Of a stretch of DNA of 64,000 nucleotides, positions 1 to 8,468 are shown in pieces (the first letter of the stretch is position 1; every line of letters starts with the position of its first letter). The DNA comes from Noviherbaspirillum malthae (GTDB lineage: Bacteria > Pseudomonadota > Gammaproteobacteria > Burkholderiales > Burkholderiaceae_D), in assembly GCF_015352985.1 (NCBI RefSeq), contig NZ_JACYXF010000001.1:711306-775305 (forward strand), in the 5' to 3' direction. The position numbers and the translations under genes are program-made. A model generated the notes under the pieces. It searched no databases. It saw only the letters and a list, made by a program, of their open reading frames with translations, and was not told where the DNA came from.

Positions 1-311
1 TCAAGGAAGTCGCACAGAATCTGTCGAAAGAAGCCGGCTCGACCAAGATGTACGACATCGCCGAACGTCTTGAAACCGTGATGTGGGACATCAAGAAGAT
101 GTTCCCCAACCTCGACTGGTTCTCCGCCGTGTCGTATCACATGATGGGCGTGCCGACTGCGATGTTCACGCCGCTGTTCGTGATCTCGCGGACTTCAGGC
201 TGGGCGGCGCACATCATCGAGCAGCGCATCGACAACAAGATCATCCGCCCGAGCGCCAACTATGTCGGTCCGGAAGACCTGAAGTTCGTACCCATCGGCG
301 AACGCAAGTAA
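1..311 (+). CDS. prpC: 2-methylcitrate synthase, C-terminal part (cut by window edge)
   Basis: The reading frame is open from base 3 to the TAA at 309-311 and its true start lies left of the window, so only about 102 C-terminal residues are visible. They match the last part of the citrate synthase fold, including a segment reading [14 protein letters not shown]; the Arg in this region contributes to the active site in the family. The enzyme condenses propionyl-CoA with oxaloacetate to 2-methylcitrate in the cytoplasm. The next gene, acnD, begins 76 bases downstream on the same strand, which supports prpC over an ordinary gltA citrate synthase. Confidence 0.88.
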   Translation, partial: KEVAQNLSKEAGSTKMYDIAERLETVMWDIKKMFPNLDWFSAVSYHMMGVPTAMFTPLFVISRTSGWAAHIIEQRIDNKIIRPSANYVGPEDLKFVPIGERK

Positions 312-329
312 TGCGCTAACCAGCGAACG

Positions 330-357
330 GGCGCCTGCGATGCATGTTGCAGGCGCC
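330..357 (+). other. Intercistronic hairpin between prpC and acnD
   Basis: A perfect 9-bp inverted repeat (GGCGCCTGC at 330-338 and GCAGGCGCC at 349-357) encloses a 10-base loop. No T-run follows, so it is not a typical intrinsic terminator. It could slow RNase passage or tune the prpC:acnD expression ratio; that role is inference. Confidence 0.5.
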
Positions 358-387
358 GATCATTGAACCCATTCACTCAGCACAGCC

Positions 388-3003
388 ATGAACACCGCAT
401 ACCGCAAACCCTTGCCGGGTACATCACTGGACTACTTCGATGCGCGCGCTGCGGTCGAAGCCATCCAGCCGGGCGCCTGGGAAAAGCTGCCCTACACCTC
501 GCGCGTGCACGCCGAAAACCTGGTGCGCCGCTGCGACCCCACCATACTCGTCGACTGCCTGAAGCAGATCATCGAAGTCAAGCGCGAGCGCGACTTTCCG
601 TGGTTTCCCGCACGCGTGGTCTGCCACGACATTCTGGGCCAGACCGCGCTGGTGGATCTGGCCGGCCTGCGCGATGCGATCGCCAAGCAGGGCGGCGACC
701 CTGCCAAGGTCAATCCCGTCGTGCCGGTGCAGTTGATCGTCGACCATTCGCTGGCAGTCGAATGCGGCGGATATGATCCGCAGGCCTTCGAAAAGAACCG
801 CGCAATCGAGGACCGCCGCAACGAAGACCGTTTCCACTTCATCGAGTGGACCAAGCTCGCCTTCAAGAACGTGGACGTGATCCCGGCGGGCAACGGCATC
901 ATGCACCAGATCAACCTGGAAAAGATGTCGCCCGTGATTCACGCCATTGACGGCGTGGCATTCCCTGACACGCTGGTCGGCACCGACAGCCACACGCCGC
1001 ATGTCGATGCGCTGGGCGTGATCGCCGTCGGCGTCGGCGGCCTGGAAGCCGAGAACGTCATGCTCGGCCGCGCCTCCTGGATGCGCCTGCCGGAAATCAT
1101 CGGCGTCGAGCTTTCCGGCAAGCGCCAGCCCGGCATCACCGCCACCGACATCGTGCTGGCGCTCACCGAGTTCCTGCGCAAGTCCAAGGTGGTGGGTGCG
1201 TATCTCGAGTTCTACGGCGACGGCGCGAAATCGCTGACGCTGGGCGACCGCGCCACCATCTCCAACATGGCGCCGGAATACGGCGCGACGGCGGCGATGT
1301 TCTCCATCGACGAGCAGACCATCGAGTACCTGAAGCTGACCGGCCGTCCCGACGAGAATGTGAAGCTGGTCGAGCTCTATGCGAAGGAAGCCGGCCTCTG
1401 GTCGGATACGCTGGCGAATGCGCAGTACGAGCGCGTGCTGAAGTTCGATTTGTCGTCGGTGGTGCGCAACATGGCCGGCCCGTCGAACCCGCACGCGCGC
1501 GTGGCGACCTCCGATCTCGCCGACAAGGGCATCGCCGGCAAGTGGGAAGACGTTCCGGGCCAGATGCCGGACGGCGCGGTGATCATTGCGGCGATTACCA
1601 GCTGCACCAACACCAGCAATCCGCGCAACGTGATAGCCGCCGCTCTGCTGGCGCGCAACGCCAACCGTCTCGGCCTGACCCGCAAGCCCTGGGTGAAGAG
1701 CTCGCTGGCGCCGGGATCGAAGGCCGTGGAGCTGTACCTGGAAGACGCCGGCCTGAAGGGCGAGCTGGAAAAGCTCGGTTTCGGCATCGTAGCCTTTGCC
1801 TGCACTACCTGCAACGGCATGTCGGGCGCGCTCGATCCGAAGATCCAGCAGGAGATCATCGACCGCGACCTGTATGCAACCGCAGTGCTCTCCGGCAACC
1901 GCAACTTCGACGGCCGCATCCATCCGTATGCGAAGCAGGCCTTCCTCGCTTCGCCGCCGCTGGTAGTGGCCTATGCGCTGGCCGGCACCATCCGCTTCGA
2001 TATCGAACGCGATGCCTTCGGCACCGATGCCGGCGGCAAGCCCATTCTGCTCAAGGACCTGTGGCCGACCGATGAAGAGATCGACGCCATCGTCAAGTCC
2101 AGCGTCAAGCCGCAGCAGTTCCGCAACGTCTACATCCCGATGTTCGAGAAGAAGGCTGCGGTTACCGAAGGCGTGACGCCGCTCTACGACTGGCGTCCGA
2201 TGAGCACCTACATCCGCCGTCCGCCGTACTGGGACAAGGAAGGGCAGGGCGCGTTGGCGGCCAGCCCGCGTACGCTCCAGGGCATGCGTCCGCTGGCGGT
2301 GCTCGGCGACAACATCACCACCGACCACCTGTCGCCGTCGAATGCGATCCTGCCGAGCAGCGCGGCCGGCGAGTATCTGGCGAAGATGGGCTTGCCGGAA
2401 GAAGACTTCAATTCCTACGCGACGCACCGCGGCGACCATCTCACCGCGCAGCGCGCCACCTTCGCCAATCCGACGCTGAAGAACGAGATGGTGCGCAATG
2501 CCGACGGCACGGTGAAGGCCGGTTCATTGGCCCGCATCGAGCCGGAAGGCCAGGTCACGCGCATGTGGGAAGCGATCGAAACCTACATGGAACGCAAGCA
2601 GCCGCTGATCGTGATCGCCGGCGCCGACTACGGCCAGGGCTCTTCGCGCGACTGGGCTGCGAAGGGCGTGCGCCTGGCTGGTGTGGAAGCGATCGTAGCC
2701 GAAGGCTTCGAGCGCATCCACCGCACCAACCTGATCGGCATGGGCGTGCTGCCGCTGGAATTCAAGCCGGGCGAAAACCGCCTGAGCCTGGGCATCGACG
2801 GCACCGAGACCTTCGACGTGATCGGCGAGCGCAAGCCGCGTGCAGATCTGACGCTGGTCATTCACCGCAAGAATGGCGAGCGGGTGGAGGTCGCGGTGAC
2901 CTGCAGGCTGGATACGGCCGAGGAAGTGTCGATCTACGAGGCCGGCGGCGTGCTGCAGCGGTTTGCGCAGGACTTTTTGGAGTCGGAGGCGAAGGCTGCT
3001 TGA
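388..3003 (+). CDS. acnD: Fe/S-dependent 2-methylisocitrate dehydratase AcnD
   Basis: This 871-residue aconitase-family protein dehydrates 2-methylcitrate to 2-methyl-trans-aconitate in the methylcitrate cycle. The three cysteines expected to bind the [4Fe-4S] cluster are visible: Cys406 in TSCTNTSNP and Cys472/Cys475 in ACTTCNGMSG. The C-terminal swivelling domain carries the aconitase-type GADYGQGSSRDWAAKG segment near residue 750. The length fits AcnD. The downstream prpF is the partner that distinguishes AcnD from AcnA, because the AcnD product needs isomerisation. The ATG at 388 gives the usual short N-terminus. A long minus-strand open frame over this gene is a codon-bias shadow. Confidence 0.95.
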   Translation: MNTAYRKPLPGTSLDYFDARAAVEAIQPGAWEKLPYTSRVHAENLVRRCDPTILVDCLKQIIEVKRERDFPWFPARVVCHDILGQTALVDLAGLRDAIAKQGGDPAKVNPVVPVQLIVDHSLAVECGGYDPQAFEKNRAIEDRRNEDRFHFIEWTKLAFKNVDVIPAGNGIMHQINLEKMSPVIHAIDGVAFPDTLVGTDSHTPHVDALGVIAVGVGGLEAENVMLGRASWMRLPEIIGVELSGKRQPGITATDIVLALTEFLRKSKVVGAYLEFYGDGAKSLTLGDRATISNMAPEYGATAAMFSIDEQTIEYLKLTGRPDENVKLVELYAKEAGLWSDTLANAQYERVLKFDLSSVVRNMAGPSNPHARVATSDLADKGIAGKWEDVPGQMPDGAVIIAAITSCTNTSNPRNVIAAALLARNANRLGLTRKPWVKSSLAPGSKAVELYLEDAGLKGELEKLGFGIVAFACTTCNGMSGALDPKIQQEIIDRDLYATAVLSGNRNFDGRIHPYAKQAFLASPPLVVAYALAGTIRFDIERDAFGTDAGGKPILLKDLWPTDEEIDAIVKSSVKPQQFRNVYIPMFEKKAAVTEGVTPLYDWRPMSTYIRRPPYWDKEGQGALAASPRTLQGMRPLAVLGDNITTDHLSPSNAILPSSAAGEYLAKMGLPEEDFNSYATHRGDHLTAQRATFANPTLKNEMVRNADGTVKAGSLARIEPEGQVTRMWEAIETYMERKQPLIVIAGADYGQGSSRDWAAKGVRLAGVEAIVAEGFERIHRTNLIGMGVLPLEFKPGENRLSLGIDGTETFDVIGERKPRADLTLVIHRKNGERVEVAVTCRLDTAEEVSIYEAGGVLQRFAQDFLESEAKAA

Positions 3004-3070
3004 TCTGTTAGGTGTTTCCATCCTCATCAAGAGGATGATGCTTATCCATGATTCGCCAAGACCTTGAAGT

Positions 3071-3167
3071 TCCCTCCCTTTCAAGGGGAGGGCTAGGGTA
3101 GGGATGGGGTTTAATTACCCAGATTAAACCCATCCCCATCCCAACCTTCCCCTTGAAGGGGAAGGAG
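3071..3167. repeat. Inverted pair of a GC-rich intergenic repeat (family A)
   Basis: Two copies of a roughly 42-base element face each other between acnD and prpF. The left copy (3071-3113) contains CAAGGGGAGGGCTAGGG; the right copy (3126-3167) contains CCATCCCCATCCCAACC and CCCCTTGAAGGGG. They are separated by about 12 bases, so the transcript could fold into one long hairpin. The same element recurs near 12.8-13.1 kb and 33.9-34.0 kb. It lies inside the acnD-prpF gap and may act as a partial terminator or RNA-processing site; this is inference. Confidence 0.75.
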
Positions 3168-3247
3168 CGACAGCGGCCTTGCAGACTTCCGAGTCAGATC
3201 AGGCCGCGCAGGACGAATAAAAGCCAGCTTCATCAAGGACAACATTC

Positions 3248-4438
3248 ATGCCCCACGTACCCCAAATCAAAATCCCCGCCACCTACATGCGCGGCGGCAC
3301 CAGCAAAGGCGTGTTCTTCCGCCTGCAAGACCTGCCCGAAGCGGCGCAGGTCCCCGGCGCGGCGCGCGACGCGCTGCTGATGCGCGTCATCGGCAGCCCG
3401 GACCCCTATGGCAAGCAGATCGACGGCATGGGCGCCGCGACATCCAGCACCAGCAAGACCGTGATCGTCGCCAAGAGCACCAGGTCCGACCACGATGTCG
3501 ATTACCTGTTCGGGCAGGTTTCCATCGACAAGGCCTTCGTCGACTGGAGCGGCAACTGCGGCAACCTGTCCTCAGCGGTCGGACCGTTTGCCATCAGCAA
3601 CGGCTTGATCGATCCCGAACGGATTCCGCAGAACGGCATCGCCACCGTACGCATCTGGCAGGCCAATATCGGCAAGACCATCATTTCGCATGTGCCGATC
3701 ACCAACGGCGAAGTACAGGAAACCGGCGACTTCGAACTCGACGGCGTCACCTTCCCGGCGGCGGAAGTGCAGCTTGAATTCATGGACCCGGCCGCGGAAG
3801 AGGAGGGTGCCGGCGGCTCGATGTTCCCGACCGGCAATCTGGTCGACGATCTCGAGGTTCCCGGCATCGGCACGCTGAAGGCAACGATGATCAATGCCGG
3901 CATCCCGACCATCTTCGTCAATGCGGAAGCCATCGGCTACACCGGCACCGAACTGCAGGACGCCATCAACGGCGACACGAAGGCGCTGGCGATGTTCGAA
4001 ACCATCCGTGCCTACGGCGCGCTGCGCATGGGCCTGATCAAGAACGTCGACGAAGCGGCCAGACGCCAGCACACGCCGAAGGTGGCATTCGTCGCCAAGC
4101 CGGCTGAGTATGTCTCCTCCAGCGGCAAGCAGGTCAAGACGGAAGACGTCGATCTTCTGGTGCGCGCGCTTTCCATGGGCAAGCTGCACCACGCGATGAT
4201 GGGCACCGCGGCGGTGGCCATCGGCACTGCCGCGGCGATTCCCGGCACGCTGGTCAACCTCGCGGCCGGCGGCGGTGAGCGCAATGCGGTGCGCTTCGGC
4301 CACCCTTCAGGCACGCTGCGTGTCGGTGCGGAGGCGGCGCGGGTCGGTGAGGAATGGAGCGTGACCAAGGCCATCATGAGCCGCAGCGCCCGGGTGCTGA
4401 TGGAGGGGTGGGTGCGCGTGCCGGGCGATGCGTTCTGA
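3248..4438 (+). CDS. prpF: 2-methylaconitate cis-trans isomerase PrpF
   Basis: The 396-residue protein matches PrpF, a diaminopimelate-epimerase-fold isomerase that converts 2-methyl-trans-aconitate made by AcnD into the cis isomer, which aconitase then hydrates to 2-methylisocitrate. The N-terminus has the family pattern MRGGTSKGVFF (about residues 16-26), followed by GNCGNLSSAVGPFA near residue 105, where the catalytic region lies. The length is typical. An AAGGA Shine-Dalgarno sequence precedes the ATG. It follows acnD across a 244-base gap holding the family A repeat pair. AcnD plus PrpF replaces PrpD, of which no copy is visible here. Confidence 0.95.
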   Translation: MPHVPQIKIPATYMRGGTSKGVFFRLQDLPEAAQVPGAARDALLMRVIGSPDPYGKQIDGMGAATSSTSKTVIVAKSTRSDHDVDYLFGQVSIDKAFVDWSGNCGNLSSAVGPFAISNGLIDPERIPQNGIATVRIWQANIGKTIISHVPITNGEVQETGDFELDGVTFPAAEVQLEFMDPAAEEEGAGGSMFPTGNLVDDLEVPGIGTLKATMINAGIPTIFVNAEAIGYTGTELQDAINGDTKALAMFETIRAYGALRMGLIKNVDEAARRQHTPKVAFVAKPAEYVSSSGKQVKTEDVDLLVRALSMGKLHHAMMGTAAVAIGTAAAIPGTLVNLAAGGGERNAVRFGHPSGTLRVGAEAARVGEEWSVTKAIMSRSARVLMEGWVRVPGDAF

Positions 4439-4531
4439 AACGGACCCGGGATAGGTCAAGACGCTGACTGTCGAATTATTTTTGAGGATGAACGAGCGAA
4501 CCAAGCAGACGATGCTGCCACGTATGTAATA

Positions 4532-4566
4532 CCAGCCCCAAGTAGTATTCCAACACTTGGGGCCGG
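4532..4566. other. Hairpin upstream of the orphan gene
   Basis: Arms of 11 bases (CCAGCCCCAAG at 4532-4542, CTTGGGGCCGG at 4556-4566) pair with one mismatch around a 13-base loop. There is no T-run after it. It lies 94 bases after prpF and about 150 bases before the TTG start at 4718. It could end prpF transcription weakly or belong to the transferred segment. Confidence 0.4.
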
Positions 4567-4717
4567 TACAAGAAGTGATCAGTTTTCAGCTGGATTAAAT
4601 CACCAGGCATTCGGATATGAACTGTATTCCCAAGGAACAGCGTGGGCTACGGTTCGTATCCGGAAGGGCAAGGCGGGATGATTTTCCACATAACTAAACT
4701 ACATACAGGAGAAAACC

Positions 4718-5419
4718 TTGGCAACAGTCACTGCAAATGCTGCGGGCGCTCATCGCAAGTTTGACCCGACCCAATACAATGAGTCCGAGATGTCGAAGCA
4801 GAATGGCAAGTACTCTGCATCGGATTATCAAGCGGCACTCGAAGCCAGAAAATTCATGAAGGACAATGAAAAGAACCTTCCTGATGGCAAGCTGAATTAC
4901 CAGAATATTTGGGAAGGTGCCTCATCCGGAAATGTTGGCGGGAACGGCAAGGTTCTCAACCTGACCGAGAAGCAGAAAGCCGCCTTTGAAAAGCTGGCGG
5001 CAGATGACTTTGCTCTCTTTCACCGACTCAGTGAAAACAATCAGTTATCAATCCCTAGCATCGAAAAAGGCATTAAAGATCCAAAAGCACTCCATGGTTC
5101 CCGTAAGCCGGAAAATGATGACTACACCGATCCTACCAAGGGTTTGAACGGCCCGGATTCAAAGAAGGCCTTGTCAAGTTACTTCAATCAGCAGTTTGGC
5201 GACGATTGGAAACAAGTCTCTACCAGAAACATTTCACAAATCGCCAATAACGGCCGGTACTACGACGACGAGAAAAAGAACTGGGTCACTGTCGATGATC
5301 CCAAAGTGGTCGATGCAGCAGTCTGGCTGGTCAACAACAGCGGCGAAGTTGACAAAGGCGGCGCGAACAGCCTCGGGTGGATTTCCAGGAGCGAATTCGA
5401 CAACTGGAATGACGTGTAA
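4718..5419 (+). CDS. Hypothetical protein of unknown function, AT-richer than its neighbours
   Basis: I do not recognise this 233-residue protein. It starts with TTG, supported by an AGGAG sequence six bases upstream; no ATG nearby has a comparable site. The product is hydrophilic, has no signal peptide or membrane segment, is rich in Asn, Asp, Lys and Ser, and ends in a segment with GWISRSEFDNW. Base composition and codon use are clearly more AT-rich than the flanking prp genes, which suggests horizontal acquisition. It sits between prpF and prpE and so interrupts the prp locus. The style (polar, no signal peptide, short helical blocks such as LTEKQKAAFEKLAADDF) is reminiscent of secreted HrpF/NolX-like or effector proteins, but that is a weak impression only. 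Confidence 0.7.
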   Translation: MATVTANAAGAHRKFDPTQYNESEMSKQNGKYSASDYQAALEARKFMKDNEKNLPDGKLNYQNIWEGASSGNVGGNGKVLNLTEKQKAAFEKLAADDFALFHRLSENNQLSIPSIEKGIKDPKALHGSRKPENDDYTDPTKGLNGPDSKKALSSYFNQQFGDDWKQVSTRNISQIANNGRYYDDEKKNWVTVDDPKVVDAAVWLVNNSGEVDKGGANSLGWISRSEFDNWNDV

Positions 5420-5617
5420 GGCAGCAAAGCGATCGGTATAAAGTACGCGTATGGCTGGACTTTCATTTCTGCAAATCGCGGACTTGAGAGTAATGGCCTG
5501 AACTCTTCCAGGCCATGGAACGCGCAGGCGGCGCGGAACTCCGGCACCCTGCCGCCGTAAGTCCGCAGTAAGCCAAGTCATCCAAACTCGTTCCAATAAA
5601 ACGATGATGGAGACGCC

Positions 5618-7504
5618 ATGAACTTTGCAGATTTCTATCAGCAGTCCGTCGATCACCCGGAGCAATTCTGGGCCAATGAAGCGAAGCGGATCGACTGGCA
5701 GCAGGCCTACACCCAGGTACTTGATTACTCCCGCCCGCCGTTCACCAGATGGTTCGTCGGCGGCACGACCAACCTGTGCCACAACGCGGTCGATCGCTGG
5801 GTCGACACCCAGGGCGACAAGCCGGCCCTCATTGCAATTTCGACCGAGACCGACAGCGAAAAAGTCTACAGCTTCCGCGAACTCCAAGGCGAAGTCATGC
5901 GCGCGGCGGCAATGATGCAGTCGCTCGGCGTGGGCAAGGGCGACCGGGTGCTCATCTACATGCCGATGATTGCCGAAGCGGCGTTTGCGATGCTGGCCTG
6001 CGCGCGCATCGGCGCCATCCACTCGGTCGTCTTCGGCGGGTTCGCTGCCAACAGCCTGGCAACCCGCATCGACGATGCAAAGCCGGCGCTCATCGTGTCG
6101 GCTGACGCCGGTTCGCGCGGCGGCAAGGTGGTGGAGTACAAGCCGCTGCTCGATGACGCGATCCGCCTCGCCCAGCACAAGCCGGCGCATGTGCTGCTCG
6201 TCAACCGCGGCCTGGCGGCCATGCAGATTACCGAAGGCCGCGATGTCGATTATGCGGCGCTGCGCGAGCAGCACATAGAGGCGCAGGTGCCGGTGACCTG
6301 GCTGGAATCGAACGAGACGTCCTACATCCTGTACACCTCCGGCACCACGGGCAAGCCCAAGGGCGTGCAGCGCGACGTGGGCGGCTATGCGGTCGCACTC
6401 GCAGCGTCGATGAAGCACATCTTCTGCGGCAACCCCGGCGAAACCTATTTTTCCACCTCGGACATCGGCTGGGTGGTCGGCCACTCGTATATCGTCTACG
6501 GCCCGCTGATCGCCGGCATGGCGACGGTGATGTACGAAGGCTTGCCGATCCGGCCCGACGCCGGCATCTGGTGGAGCATCGTCGAGAAATACAAGGTCAC
6601 GCGCATGTTCTCGGCGCCCACCGCGGTGCGGGTGCTCAAGAAGCAGCCGACCGAATTCATGCGCAAGCATGATCTGTCTTCCCTGAAGGCGCTGTACCTT
6701 GCCGGCGAACCGCTGGATGAGCCGACCTCGTCCTGGATTGCCGCCGAACTCGGCGTGCCCGTGATCGACAATTACTGGCAGACCGAAACCGGCTGGCCGA
6801 TCCTGTCGATCGCCAAGGGCATCGAGGACAAGCCGACCCGGCTCGGCAGCCCAGGCGTGCCGATGGCCGGCTACAAGGTCAAGCTGCTCAACGAATCCAC
6901 CGGCGCCGAATGCGGGCCCAATGAAAAAGGCGTCGTGGTCATCGAAGGTCCGCTGCCGCCGGGCTGCATGCAGACGGTCTACCGGGATGACGAGCGCTTC
7001 GTGAAGACGTACTGGTCCAATTTCCGGGAGCAGGTGTATTCCACCTTCGACTGGGGCATCCGCGATGCCGACGGCTACTATTTCATCCTTGGCCGCACCG
7101 ACGATGTGATCAACGTTGCCGGCCACCGCCTCGGCACGCGCGAGATCGAAGAAAGCATTTCCAGCCATCCGAACGTGTCCGAAGTCGCGGTGGTCGGCGT
7201 CGAGGACAAGGTCAAGGGACAGGTGGCAGTCGCGTTTGCGATTCTGAAGAATGCCGACGCCGCGGCGACGCCGGAAGGCCGCAAGGCGCTGGAGGCGGAG
7301 GTGATGGGTGTGGTCGACAAGCAGCTAGGCGCGGTCGGCCGGCCGGCGCGGGTGCATTTCGTCTCGCTGCTGCCCAAGACCCGCTCGGGCAAGCTGCTGC
7401 GCCGCTCGATACAGGCGATCTGCGAAGGGCGCGATCCGGGCGACCTGACCACGATTGAAGACCCGGCCAGCCTGCAGCAGATCCGCGCCGCTTTGGCGGA
7501 CTAG
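5618..7504 (+). CDS. prpE: Propionyl-CoA synthetase PrpE
   Basis: The 628-residue acyl-CoA synthetase (ANL superfamily) activates propionate to propionyl-CoA, the first step feeding PrpC. Visible motifs are the P-loop-like YTSGTTGKPKGV near residue 240, YWQTETGWP near 388, and the C-terminal KTRSGKLLRR containing the conserved lysine that is acetylated or propionylated in this family. Length and the N-terminal FYQQSVDHPEQFW block fit PrpE/acetyl-CoA synthetase; linkage to prpC-acnD-prpF favours propionate as substrate. A GGAG site precedes the ATG. The orphan gene at 4718 separates it from prpF. Confidence 0.93.
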   Translation: MNFADFYQQSVDHPEQFWANEAKRIDWQQAYTQVLDYSRPPFTRWFVGGTTNLCHNAVDRWVDTQGDKPALIAISTETDSEKVYSFRELQGEVMRAAAMMQSLGVGKGDRVLIYMPMIAEAAFAMLACARIGAIHSVVFGGFAANSLATRIDDAKPALIVSADAGSRGGKVVEYKPLLDDAIRLAQHKPAHVLLVNRGLAAMQITEGRDVDYAALREQHIEAQVPVTWLESNETSYILYTSGTTGKPKGVQRDVGGYAVALAASMKHIFCGNPGETYFSTSDIGWVVGHSYIVYGPLIAGMATVMYEGLPIRPDAGIWWSIVEKYKVTRMFSAPTAVRVLKKQPTEFMRKHDLSSLKALYLAGEPLDEPTSSWIAAELGVPVIDNYWQTETGWPILSIAKGIEDKPTRLGSPGVPMAGYKVKLLNESTGAECGPNEKGVVVIEGPLPPGCMQTVYRDDERFVKTYWSNFREQVYSTFDWGIRDADGYYFILGRTDDVINVAGHRLGTREIEESISSHPNVSEVAVVGVEDKVKGQVAVAFAILKNADAAATPEGRKALEAEVMGVVDKQLGAVGRPARVHFVSLLPKTRSGKLLRRSIQAICEGRDPGDLTTIEDPASLQQIRAALAD

Positions 7505-7513
7505 CATTTTCAA

Positions 7514-7586
7514 GGTCGTGCAGGCCTCCGTGCCTGCACTTTCTCCGGCCGCGAGACTTTGTGCAGGCGCACAGGCCTGCACGACC
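7514..7586. repeat. Large inverted repeat between convergent prpE and xth
   Basis: The arms 7514-7539 and 7561-7586 are inverted copies of 26 bases (GGTCGTGCAGGCCT at the outer end) with a few mismatches and a 21-base loop. They fill the 92-base gap between the stop codons of convergent prpE and xth. A role as a bidirectional transcription barrier is plausible, although no clear T-run is present. Confidence 0.6.
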
Positions 7587-7596
7587 CCGGCATGGC

Positions 7597-8361
7597 CTAT
7601 TCGATGGTCGCTACCACCGGCGTATGGTCGGAAGGCTGTTCCCACTTGCGCGGCACCTTGTCGACGATGCAGGCGGTGCAGCGTGCCGCCAGCGGCGGCG
7701 ACAGCAGGATGTGGTCGATGCGCAGGCCCATGTTGCGGCGGAAAGCCATCATCCGGTAATCCCACCAGCTGAATATCTTTTCCGGCTGCTCGAACAGCCG
7801 GAACGAATCCTTGAATCCGAGCTCGAGCAGGCGCTGGAAGGCGGCGCGCTCCAGGTCGGATACCAGCACCTGCCCCTGCCATGCGACCGGATCATGCACG
7901 TCGCGGTCGTCGGGGGCGATGTTGTAGTCGCCGAGCAGCGCGAGGTTCTCGTGCGCCTTCAATTCATCGGCCAGCCAGTCATGCAGCGCATCGAGCCAGC
8001 GCAGCTTGTACTGGTACTTGTCCGAGTCGACGGCCTGTCCGTTCGGGATGTAGGCGCACACCACGCGCACGCCTTCGATGGTGGCGGCGATGATGCGCTG
8101 CTGCTCATCCTCGAAGCGGGGATTGTTCTTCACCACGTCGCTCATCGGATGCTTCGACAGGATGGCGACGCCGTTGTAGGTCTTCTGGCCCGTAAAGGCC
8201 ACCTGGTAGCCGGCCGCTTCGATCTCGGCCACGGGGAACTTGTCGTCGGTCAGCTTGGTTTCCTGCAGACAGAGCACATCGACCGGATTCTCGGCCAGCC
8301 ATTGCAGGACCTGCGGCAGGCGGACCTTCAGGGAGTTGACGTTCCAGGTGACTAGTTTCAT
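7597..8361 (-). CDS. xth: Exodeoxyribonuclease III
   Basis: The 254-residue protein belongs to the exonuclease III/AP endonuclease family, which cleaves at abasic sites and degrades 3' ends in base-excision repair. Motifs appear in order: [11 protein letters not shown] at the N-terminus, LQETKLTD near residue 33 (metal-binding Glu), [10 protein letters not shown] near 148, RIDHILLS near 217, and SDHTPVVA at the C-terminus with the catalytic His. I chose the ATG at 8361 (MKLVTWNVN) because it gives the canonical start; the open frame continues upstream without family sequence. It is convergent with prpE and lies downstream of pepA on the same strand. Confidence 0.93.
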   Translation of the reverse strand: MKLVTWNVNSLKVRLPQVLQWLAENPVDVLCLQETKLTDDKFPVAEIEAAGYQVAFTGQKTYNGVAILSKHPMSDVVKNNPRFEDEQQRIIAATIEGVRVVCAYIPNGQAVDSDKYQYKLRWLDALHDWLADELKAHENLALLGDYNIAPDDRDVHDPVAWQGQVLVSDLERAAFQRLLELGFKDSFRLFEQPEKIFSWWDYRMMAFRRNMGLRIDHILLSPPLAARCTACIVDKVPRKWEQPSDHTPVVATIE

Positions 8362-8382
8362 GGAGTGCGGAGAAGAAGCGTG

Positions 8383-8419
8383 GAAAAGAGATGCCCGCGG
8401 CTTGGAGGCGGCGGGCATC
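8383..8419 (-). terminator. Probable intrinsic terminator after pepA
   Basis: A perfect 9-bp stem (GATGCCCGC at 8390-8398 and GCGGGCATC at 8411-8419) is followed, on the minus strand, by TCTTTTCC. It lies between the pepA stop and the xth start, so it would end most pepA transcription. Confidence 0.55.
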
Positions 8420-8468
8420 GGGATGGTGTTGCCGGACGCGACCGGGGCAGCATGCCGCCCCGGACGGA

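Noticed and set aside
424..2439. 671-residue open frame antisense to acnD
   Set aside because: It is a codon-bias shadow in GC-rich DNA. It has no ribosome-binding site or recognisable domain, and the acnD frame is fully supported by motifs.
388..4438. PrpD-based methylcitrate cycle
   Set aside because: No PrpD is present. The aconitase-type protein plus PrpF identifies the AcnD route.
4440..4717. Plant-inducible-promoter (PIP) box upstream of the orphan gene
   Set aside because: I looked for paired TTCG blocks at 15-16-base spacing because the protein looked effector-like. None is present.
5234..7168. 644-residue open frame antisense to prpE
   Set aside because: It runs across prpE and into the orphan gene, is His/Arg/Gly-rich in the way of reverse-frame translations, and has no family pattern.
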